From positions 558,001-622,000 of the forward strand of contig NZ_MBQE01000001.1 of NCBI RefSeq assembly GCF_001696535.1: a DNA stretch of 64,000 bases. Direction: 5' to 3'. Positions 58,293 through 64,000 of this stretch are shown here, one piece after another. The notes below the pieces were generated by a model. That model had not been told where the DNA came from and made no database searches. It saw nothing but the letters and a program-made list of their open reading frames with translations. The position numbers and the translations under genes are program-made. Position 1 is the stretch's first letter, and each line of letters begins with the position of its first letter. Origin of the DNA: Stappia indica. Its GTDB lineage: Bacteria; Pseudomonadota; Alphaproteobacteria; Rhizobiales; Stappiaceae.

Positions 58293-59031
58293 TCTGCTTT
58301 GGCTTTCGGGCTCTCCCAGCGAGCGGGACGTCACGCCCGGCTCGCCCAAAGATCGAGACCTCGCCCGCTCGCTACTCGACGCCTGCCTTGTCGCGGTACC
58401 GCTGGCGCTCGGATATTTTGCCGGAATCGCCTACCTTGATGCCTATCTGAGCGCCTTTTCGATCTCCATTCATGAGGTCAATGCACCACTCGCAACGATA
58501 GTCGCCCACTCCTACACCGTGTTCACGCATGCGGGTTTTCTCTGGTGGCTGGCGCTTATCCTGCTGGTACTTTTCGGCGGTGCCATCGTCCTGTGGCAGG
58601 TCAGGCAGAGACAGCTTGTTTCCAGCAGCTTCCCGATGCACTTCCTGGTCGCCGGAGCAATACTGATCGCCAGCCTGTCCGTGTTCATCGCGATCAAGAC
58701 AAGCGCCGAAGAAACGGCAAGAACGGCCGCCCAACTCGTGTGGCACGAGGCCAACGCGATCGTCATTCCTCGTAGTTCATTGGCGTTGCACGAGAGCCGG
58801 CTGAGCGTCCAGCAGCGACTGCGCCTGACCCGATGTCTGGACCAGGCTACAATCAAACACGTCCTTGCAACGCCGGAGCGATCGTTCGCCCTTTGCGTGA
58901 TCGCGAAAGAGGGCTTTCTGCTGTCACATGCCGTGGCCTCGGATCGTTATCTGCCCATAAGGCGCCTCAGCCCCTGTACGGATGGCGCGTGGCGCGACAT
59001 GCCCTTCTGCCATCGCAAGTCCGGAGGTTAG
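58246..59031 (+). CDS. Unrecognised membrane protein, three predicted helices
   Basis: A 261-residue protein I do not recognise. A charged N-terminal region (1-41) is followed by hydrophobic helices at about 42-66, 97-118 and 131-151, with HEVNAPLATIVAHSYTVF between the first two. A C-terminal domain of about 110 residues follows, with four Cys (197, 217, 244, 255), which would fit a periplasmic, disulfide-bearing domain. The only ATG before the first helix has a weak ribosome site (GGGCGGA). The next gene, also unknown and exported, starts 2 bp later, so the two probably work together in the envelope. Confidence 0.7.
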   Translation: MGDRERPSFEFGTTNNLLWLSGSPSERDVTPGSPKDRDLARSLLDACLVAVPLALGYFAGIAYLDAYLSAFSISIHEVNAPLATIVAHSYTVFTHAGFLWWLALILLVLFGGAIVLWQVRQRQLVSSSFPMHFLVAGAILIASLSVFIAIKTSAEETARTAAQLVWHEANAIVIPRSSLALHESRLSVQQRLRLTRCLDQATIKHVLATPERSFALCVIAKEGFLLSHAVASDRYLPIRRLSPCTDGAWRDMPFCHRKSGG

Positions 59032-59033
59032 CC

Positions 59034-59747
59034 ATGAACGCCGCTACAATCGCAGCCAGTTTTGCCGTCTTGACCGTCGCGTCCATCGCCAATGCCCAGG
59101 AGACAGGCCAGGCGATCCAATTCTCATGGCAGGAACTGAAAGGCATTGTGGTGAAGTCGGCAACAGCCGACGACGCGATCGTATTCGCCACCGCCATGCC
59201 CATCGGACACGGAGTGCGAACGGACGGTGACAATCCGCTTGGAGAGGTAACACCCATCCAAGGCACCTCGGACGTCTCGTTCCGGCCTTGTGGAGCGGAA
59301 AATGCGGAGATCATCCCGGCCAGCAGCATTCTGCCAACCACCGAAGTCTGTGCATCTGTACCCGGGATTTCACAGCCCAGCGTTCAGGCGCGACACTGGG
59401 TTTACAGTCCCGATCTAGGTGGCTTCAAGATCGCCGCCGCGGACGATGCGCGGCAACCGGGCGCAACGGCTTTCGTGAAATGCCACGATCTTCCAAGCGC
59501 GTTGCTGGTTGTGGCAGGAAAGACGCAAATGGGACAGGAGGCCATTGCCGGCTCACCGGAAGCTTTAGCAAGTCTGGACGTCCAAGCAGACAAGCAGGCC
59601 GCTATCCCGGACGAGACCCCGTCCACCCTCTCCCAGTGCAGGGTAGCCGCGGAATTCTGGACCTTCGACGCGTCCGCCAAGCAGCTTGCGACCGATAATA
59701 TGATCCAGATCCTGGGTGTCTCGCGGAACCGCCCGCGCGTCATGTAG
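59034..59747 (+). CDS. Unrecognised exported protein
   Basis: A 237-residue protein with a clear Sec signal peptide (MNAATIAASFAVLTVASIANA, cleaved before QETG). The mature part has four Cys (in RPCGAEN, EVCASV, VKCHDL and SQCRVA), possibly two disulfides, and is rich in Ala, Asp and Thr. No known domain was recognised. GGAGG precedes the ATG, which lies 2 bp after the stop of the membrane-protein gene; they are surely one operon. Confidence 0.75.
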   Translation: MNAATIAASFAVLTVASIANAQETGQAIQFSWQELKGIVVKSATADDAIVFATAMPIGHGVRTDGDNPLGEVTPIQGTSDVSFRPCGAENAEIIPASSILPTTEVCASVPGISQPSVQARHWVYSPDLGGFKIAAADDARQPGATAFVKCHDLPSALLVVAGKTQMGQEAIAGSPEALASLDVQADKQAAIPDETPSTLSQCRVAAEFWTFDASAKQLATDNMIQILGVSRNRPRVM

Positions 59748-59758
59748 CCGGGATTGCT

Positions 59759-60466
59759 TCACCCCGTTCGGCGCCAGAGATCGCGGACATGGGCGATCAC
59801 ACGCTCACCCTTCCGGATCTGGTAAGGGTGGCGGTCGATGCGCTCCAGTCCGAGCGACGAGAAACGGTCGAGCTCGGATGGCTTCAACGGCCAGGGCGGC
59901 CCATCCGGCACGCTTTCCTCCGGTGCGGTACGCGTCAGCACCAGGAGCTTTCCGCCCGGCGCCACCAGAGAGGCGACGGCGGCAAAGGCCCGCTCGCGCA
60001 GATCGCCCGAGAGTGCCTGCAGCGTGTAGCACTCGTGCACGAGATCGAAACCGCCGAGCCAATCGACCGGCACGTCGAAGAGATCGGCAGCGCGGTACTC
60101 GACAGCGCTTTCGGGAAAGCGCTGCCGCGCCCAGTCAACCGCTTTCGGTGACAGATCGAAGCCGGTGGTGCGATAGCCGGCCGCGGCCAGCGCCTCGGCA
60201 TTGTCTCCAAGACCGCACCCGACGTCGACGGCGCGCATGCCCTCACCCGGATGCGCCTCCAGCCAGTCGACCAGCTCCGTCTTCGGAGCAAGGTCCGCCC
60301 AGGGCACGGCAGCCGCGTCGCCGCCGGCCGTCTCGTAGACTGCGTCGAACCACGCCGAGCGGTCCTCCCGCTTGCCGCCCTTGGCGCCGAAAAGCCCGTC
60401 GAGCCGTTCGCGTGCGGCATCCCGCCGGACCATGAAGTCCCGCTTGTCCGCGTCAGCGCCGTTCAT
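59759..60466 (-). CDS. Class I SAM-dependent methyltransferase
   Basis: A 235-residue enzyme. Motif I is VDVGCGLGDNAEALA, motif post-I TTGFDLSPKAVDWA, and FDLVHECYTLQAL and LVAPGGKLLVLTR follow as in thiopurine/TehB-like methyltransferases. The start MNGADADKRD overlaps the stop of holC by four bases (ATGA). The substrate is unknown; the N-terminal region (RSAWFDAVYETAGGDAAAVPW) is like that of small-molecule methyltransferases. Confidence 0.87.
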   Translation of the reverse strand: MNGADADKRDFMVRRDAARERLDGLFGAKGGKREDRSAWFDAVYETAGGDAAAVPWADLAPKTELVDWLEAHPGEGMRAVDVGCGLGDNAEALAAAGYRTTGFDLSPKAVDWARQRFPESAVEYRAADLFDVPVDWLGGFDLVHECYTLQALSGDLRERAFAAVASLVAPGGKLLVLTRTAPEESVPDGPPWPLKPSELDRFSSLGLERIDRHPYQIRKGERVIAHVRDLWRRTG

Positions 60467-60912
60467 GCCTTCTTCTCCCAGCGCCCGGCCTCGTTCTGCT
60501 GCCAGTAGGTGATGTCGTGCCCCGCCTCCTTCATCGCCTTCCAGTGCCGGCGGGCATCGGCGACCGCTTCCGGGTCCTGCCCGTCGAACAGGAAGACCCC
60601 GCGCTGATAGGGAGTGAGGTCCGGCGGGCTCGCCCGGTCGACCAGGAAGCGCACCACCGCGCCGTTGGGATTTTCCTCGCCGTCGGTCAGGTAGACCGGC
60701 TGCGCCTCGACATGCCCGTCGGCAGCCGTGCCATGCGGAAGAAACGCATCGTCGCGATAGGTCCACAGCCACGAGTCCAGCGCCTCGCACCGCTCGCGCG
60801 ACCCTGCCTGCACGACGCAGCGCCACCCCCGACCAACGCAGGTTTCCAGCAGGCCGGGCAGCGCCTCTTCGAGGGGCTTTCGCGTCAGGTGGTAGAACAG
60901 AACCTCGCTCAT
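60463..60912 (-). CDS. holC: DNA polymerase III chi subunit
   Basis: A 149-residue protein starting MSEVLFYHLTRKPLEEALP, with VYLTDGEENPNGAVVRFLVD and ERCEALDSWLWTYRDDAFLPHG, all typical of HolC. GGGAGG is just before the ATG. Chi links the clamp loader to single-strand-binding protein. In many alphaproteobacteria holC lies next to pepA, as here, separated only by the small-peptide gene. Confidence 0.93.
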   Translation of the reverse strand: MSEVLFYHLTRKPLEEALPGLLETCVGRGWRCVVQAGSRERCEALDSWLWTYRDDAFLPHGTAADGHVEAQPVYLTDGEENPNGAVVRFLVDRASPPDLTPYQRGVFLFDGQDPEAVADARRHWKAMKEAGHDITYWQQNEAGRWEKKA

Positions 60913-61218
60913 GCCTCCCTCCCCTTGTGCGGTGCGGCAGTCCTGCAACAGGCCCGACGCGAAGTGCCGTGAGGTGAGAAACGGGCTTTGATTTGCCAAT
61001 GATTCACGATTAACGGTTTCCCAACTTCGGCCCGGCAGAGTGACGACCGGGCTGGACCCGGCCGATTCGGCAAACGCTTTGCGCCACGCGCTGATCCTTC
61101 GTCTTTCCTGTGGTTGCCGTCACAACGGCCTTCGCAGGAACTGGATAGCTTGAGCCTGACGAAAGCGAATGCCGGGACGGTAGAGCCGTCACCGCGCCGG
61201 GGCAACGGGAGACATTCG
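60913..61218. other. Gene-free stretch between holC and the small-peptide gene
   Basis: A 306-bp region. The AT-rich part near 60985-61020 probably holds the holC promoter on the minus strand. The plus strand must carry a promoter for the small-peptide gene, but no convincing -35/-10 pair could be picked. Confidence 0.4.
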
Positions 61219-61341
61219 ATGGCTGTGCGGATTGCTTTGTTTTTCGGTCTCGTGCTCGGTCTCGCCGGCGTGACCACGGCAATGGGAACCGTGGTCGTGG
61301 AGCCGGCCGGCGGCGCCTGCGAATCCTATAAGACCTGCTGA
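61219..61341 (+). CDS. Small 40-residue membrane or secreted peptide
   Basis: A short gene: MAVRIALFFGLVLGLAGVTT is a single hydrophobic helix or signal peptide, followed by a short tail ending CESYKTC with two Cys. GGGAGA lies 8 nt upstream of the ATG, and a strong rho-independent terminator follows 56 bp after the stop on the same strand, while both flanking genes run the other way. That supports an independent transcription unit. No known family recognised. Confidence 0.6.
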   Translation: MAVRIALFFGLVLGLAGVTTAMGTVVVEPAGGACESYKTC

Positions 61342-61396
61342 CATCACTCCGCCCCCGCGGCGCCGAGCCCGGCATCGCCGAAGGACGGAACGAAAT

Positions 61397-61420
61397 AACC
61401 CGCCGAAAGGCGGGTTTTTT
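61397..61420 (+). terminator. Terminator of the small-peptide transcript
   Basis: Stem cccgcc/ggcggg with a GAAA tetraloop (61399-61414), extended by AA/TT and followed by six T on the plus strand. It can also end pepA transcripts on the minus strand. Confidence 0.9.
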
Positions 61421-61486
61421 GTTGTTCGCAGGCCTTGGGCATGATGGCGAGGCTGCGGATCTCTCCGCAGCCTCGGCCGGAATGCC

Positions 61487-62983
61487 TCAACCTTCGTAGT
61501 GATCGCGCACGAGGCGGTCGAGCAGGCGAACGCCGAAGCCCGAGGCCCACCCCTTGCTGACGTCCGTCTTCGGGCTTCCCATCGCCGTGCCGGCAACGTC
61601 GATATGCACCCACGGCACGTCGTTGACGAAGCGCTGCAGGAACTGCGCGGCGGTGATCGAGCCGGCAGAGCGGCCGCCGGTGTTCTTCATGTCCGCATTC
61701 GGCGTATCGATCAGCTTGTCGTAGTCCTTCGACAGCGGCAGGCGCCACACCTTCTCGTCCGTCGCAAGGCCCGCCTCGGCAAGGCGTGCGGCAAGCTCGT
61801 CGTTGTTGGAGAAGATGCCGGCATGGGTGCTACCGAGCGCGATGATGATCGCACCTGTCAGCGTCGCCAGGTTGATCATGAAGGCCGGCTTGAAGCGTTC
61901 CTGCGTGTACCAGAGCGCATCGGCCAGTACGAGGCGGCCTTCCGCATCGGTGTTGATGATCTCGATGGTCGCGCCCGACATTGCCGTGACGATGTCACCC
62001 GGCCGCTGCGCCTTGCCGTCCGGCATGTTCTCGACCAGGCCGATCACGCCGATGGCGTTGACCTTGGCCTTGCGGGCCGCCAGCGCATGCATCAGGCCGG
62101 TCACGGCCGCCGCACCGCCCATGTCGCCCTTCATGTCCTCCATGGAGGCAGCCGGCTTGATGGAGATGCCACCGGTGTCGAAGACGACGCCCTTGCCGAT
62201 GAAGGCAAGCGGGGCCGCATCCTTCTTGCCGCCGTTCCAGCGCATGATCACCATGCGCGGCGGGCTCTCCGAGCCCTGCGCCACGCCGAGCAGCGCATTC
62301 ATCTTGAGCTTCTTCATCGCCTTCTCGTCGAGGATCTCGATCTCGACGCCGAGCTTGGAAAGCTCGCTGGCGCGGTTCGCGAATTCGACGGTGGTCAGCA
62401 CGTTGGCCGGCTCGTTGACGAGGTCGCGCGCGAGCAGCGTGCCATCGCTCACCGCATCGGCATCGGCCCAGGCCTTCTTCGCCGCCTTGGCATCGTCCAC
62501 CAGCAGCGACACCTTGACCGAACCGCCGGTCTCCTCGTCGTCGCCCTTCTTGCTCTTGTAGCGGTCGAAGACATAGGCGCGCAGCTTAATGCCCATGGCG
62601 AAGGCCGCGGCATGGCCGGCCTCGACGGCCCCTGCCGGCGTCTCCAGCAGCACCTCGGCGGCCTTGGCCTTGCCGAGCTTGCCCATGACGGTGCCGCCGA
62701 GCGCGGCCCACTCGTTGTCATCGAGCGCGGCAATGCCGCCGGCCTTGCCGAGACCGACGACGAGCAGGCGGTCGACGCCGAGACCGGCCGGCGCGAGAAG
62801 ATCGAGCACGGTCTTCGACTTGCCGGAAAAGCCGGCGGTCTCAGCCGCACGCCGGATCAGGTCCTGCGCCCCCTCCCCAAGTCCGGCCGCGGTGGCGCCG
62901 GTTGCCAGCTTGTCGTCGGCGAGAATGACGGCCACGCCCTTTTGCGGAGCGGCAGATTTGGAAAAGGAGATCTTGGGGAGCAA
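61487..62983 (-). CDS. pepA: Leucyl aminopeptidase
   Basis: A 498-residue M17 peptidase. The C-terminal catalytic domain has the signature [14 protein letters not shown], metal ligands in [17 protein letters not shown] (Lys, Asp) and the region [14 protein letters not shown]. The N-terminal domain is about 170 residues. The start is TTG: GAGG lies 7 nt upstream and LPKISFSK fits the family N terminus; no suitable ATG is in frame. It lies in divergence from lptF. Hexameric cytoplasmic enzyme releasing N-terminal residues; some PepA also bind DNA. Confidence 0.95.
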   Translation of the reverse strand: MLPKISFSKSAAPQKGVAVILADDKLATGATAAGLGEGAQDLIRRAAETAGFSGKSKTVLDLLAPAGLGVDRLLVVGLGKAGGIAALDDNEWAALGGTVMGKLGKAKAAEVLLETPAGAVEAGHAAAFAMGIKLRAYVFDRYKSKKGDDEETGGSVKVSLLVDDAKAAKKAWADADAVSDGTLLARDLVNEPANVLTTVEFANRASELSKLGVEIEILDEKAMKKLKMNALLGVAQGSESPPRMVIMRWNGGKKDAAPLAFIGKGVVFDTGGISIKPAASMEDMKGDMGGAAAVTGLMHALAARKAKVNAIGVIGLVENMPDGKAQRPGDIVTAMSGATIEIINTDAEGRLVLADALWYTQERFKPAFMINLATLTGAIIIALGSTHAGIFSNNDELAARLAEAGLATDEKVWRLPLSKDYDKLIDTPNADMKNTGGRSAGSITAAQFLQRFVNDVPWVHIDVAGTAMGSPKTDVSKGWASGFGVRLLDRLVRDHYEG

Positions 62984-63364
62984 GGGAGAACCTCATGTCT
63001 GGCAGGAATGGAGGAGATTCGGGGCGGTTTGCCCGGCTCGCATCCGCCGCAGGTTCGCTGCGCGCCATGCCAGCCAGTAGGGCTCAACGCCCGAAATATC
63101 CTGATCCATCTAGAATGGTGCGTGTTTTCCCGCTCGGCAAGCGCCCTTGCCGCACTGACACGCCAGTTAATCCCCGGTTAACCCTTTTTCTTCTCGGAGT
63201 ATTTACCTAAAATGCCGCCTAATCGGATGCGGACCGGCGCCCGGCCGGCCCACGATGATGCGGACCGGACCTGCCTCCCCGCTCCCAAAGGCTCGCTGGC
63301 AGCCCTCGCCGGCAGCCGAAGACTTTCTGGCGCAAGCCCGGTGGGCTTACCGAACACGGATCTG
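62984..63364. other. pepA–lptF divergent intergenic region
   Basis: A 381-bp region. It holds a perfect CtrA-type site (63167-63182) followed by an AT-rich patch likely to include the lptF promoter, and the 12-bp direct repeat gatgcggaccgg at 63226-63237 and 63257-63268. The remainder shows nothing clear. Confidence 0.5.
63167..63182. promoter_or_regulatory. CtrA-type binding site upstream of lptF
   Basis: TTAA-TCCCCGG-TTAAC is an exact match to the CtrA consensus TTAA-N7-TTAAC, 183 bp before the lptF start and 184 bp before pepA. CtrA is the cell-cycle master regulator of alphaproteobacteria. Binding is inferred from the match. Confidence 0.6.
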
Positions 63365-64000
63365 ATGACGACCTTCGAACGGTATGTTTTCCGGCGCCTT
63401 GCCGCCGTCTTCCTGGTGACGCTGACGGCACTGGCCGGCGTCGTCTGGGCGACGCAGGCCTTGCGTCAGCTCGACCTGGTCACGGCGAAGGGCCAGACCA
63501 TCGTCCAGTTCATCGGCATGACGATGCTGGCCATGCCGTTCCTTGCACTCGCCATCGCGCCCTTCGCACTACTCATCGCCATGCTGGTGGTGCTCAACAC
63601 CCTGTCCAACGACAGCGAACTCATCGTCATCAACGCCTCCGGCGCCTCGCGCTCGGTGCTGCTGCGGCCGATTCTCGTATTCGCCGTTGTGATCAGCCTG
63701 TTCTGCGCCTCGCTGTCGCTGCTTTTCGCGCCCGCCGGTCTTGCCGCGCTGCGCGACGAGATCACCCAGGTGCGCGTCGATCTGGTTGCCAACATCGTCC
63801 GGCCCGGCCGCTTCATTGGCATCGAGGACGGGCTGACCTTCCATATCCGTAACCGCGGCGGCGACGGCCAGCTCGAAGGCCTGCTGATGCACGACGAGCG
63901 CGCCGACGACATCGTCTTCACCTACGAGGCCGCGCGCGGCCAGATCGTAGAGGCTGCCGACCGCACCCTACTGGTGATGCAGGACGGCACCATCCAGCGC
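63365..64000 (+). CDS. lptF: LPS export permease LptF, 5' part
   Basis: The first 212 residues of a YjgP/YjgQ-family protein; the window ends inside it. It begins MTTFERYVFRRLAAVFLVTL, with further helices TMLAMPFLALAIAPFALLIA and ILVFAVVISLFCASLSLLFA, and contains the family segment NTLSNDSELIVINASGASR. The periplasmic beta-jellyroll starts near LTFHIRNRGGDG. LptF pairs with LptG and LptB in the ABC complex that extracts LPS from the inner membrane. lptG probably follows outside the window. Confidence 0.93.
   Translation, partial: MTTFERYVFRRLAAVFLVTLTALAGVVWATQALRQLDLVTAKGQTIVQFIGMTMLAMPFLALAIAPFALLIAMLVVLNTLSNDSELIVINASGASRSVLLRPILVFAVVISLFCASLSLLFAPAGLAALRDEITQVRVDLVANIVRPGRFIGIEDGLTFHIRNRGGDGQLEGLLMHDERADDIVFTYEAARGQIVEAADRTLLVMQDGTIQR

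Noticed and set aside
63226-63268. 12-bp direct repeat gatgcggaccgg as a possible attachment site or mobile-element footprint
   Set aside because: Only 31 bp apart, with no integrase or transposase nearby; short GC-rich repeats of this size arise by chance.

Overview
The window is high-GC alphaproteobacterial DNA. The order tRNA-Leu–tig–clpP–clpX–lon–hupB–tRNA-Val, the glnB–glnA pair behind a sigma-54-type promoter, a perfect CtrA-type site before lptF, several TRAP and TTT uptake systems, and TctDE-type signalling all fit a Hyphomicrobiales-like (Rhizobiales) bacterium. A Stappiaceae-type marine or soil genus is a guess from gene content only. No insertion sequence, phage gene, integrase or CRISPR array was recognised.

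Layout. 1-2415: the end of a glyoxalase I gene, tRNA-Glu, a chromate transporter and a small DedA/YqaA-like membrane protein. 2416-2650: a gene-free stretch full of nested palindromes. 2651-10231: an IclR regulator divergent from a dipeptide-type ABC transporter (dppABCDF order) that ends with an N-acylamino-acid racemase/OSBS-like enolase-superfamily enzyme. 10242-17733: a TctCBA tripartite tricarboxylate transporter with a terminal AbrB-family permease, divergent from a TctD/TctE two-component system whose operon ends with an iron-type periplasmic binding protein. Four direct repeats spaced exactly 11 bp lie between the two operons. 17912-25839: a carbohydrate ABC system. Its ATPase is divergent from a GntR regulator across two perfect TATCGATA-type palindromes; the GntR operon continues with an esterase, binding protein, two permeases, a sugar epimerase/isomerase and a Gfo/Idh/MocA dehydrogenase.

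25948-39669 is a catabolic region with two TRAP transporters. One operon pairs TRAP with a class III CoA-transferase and a CitE-like lyase under a divergent LysR regulator. The other pairs TRAP with a threonine-aldolase-like enzyme and hydantoinase/oxoprolinase subunits A and B. A MarR-like regulator follows (39926-40468).

40784-52807 is core genome: tRNA-Val, HU, Lon, ClpX, ClpP, trigger factor, tRNA-Leu, NAD(P)HX repair enzyme with a VOC protein, PII and glutamine synthetase. ClpX has an unusual leader with three tandem hairpins and a 12-codon ORF. 52906-64000 holds a Tat-exported cyclase, an ABC-F ATPase, a HAD hydrolase, a CHASE4-GGDEF protein, two unrecognised envelope proteins (58246-59747), a methyltransferase, DNA polymerase III chi, a 40-residue peptide gene with its own terminator, leucyl aminopeptidase and the start of lptF.

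Most of the window is thus uptake and breakdown of small organic molecules, each module beside its own regulator and with a visible candidate operator. The least explained parts are the palindrome-rich segment near 2.5 kb, the clpX leader, the orphan binding protein in the tctDE operon, the unknown pair at 58.2-59.7 kb and the small peptide at 61.2 kb.
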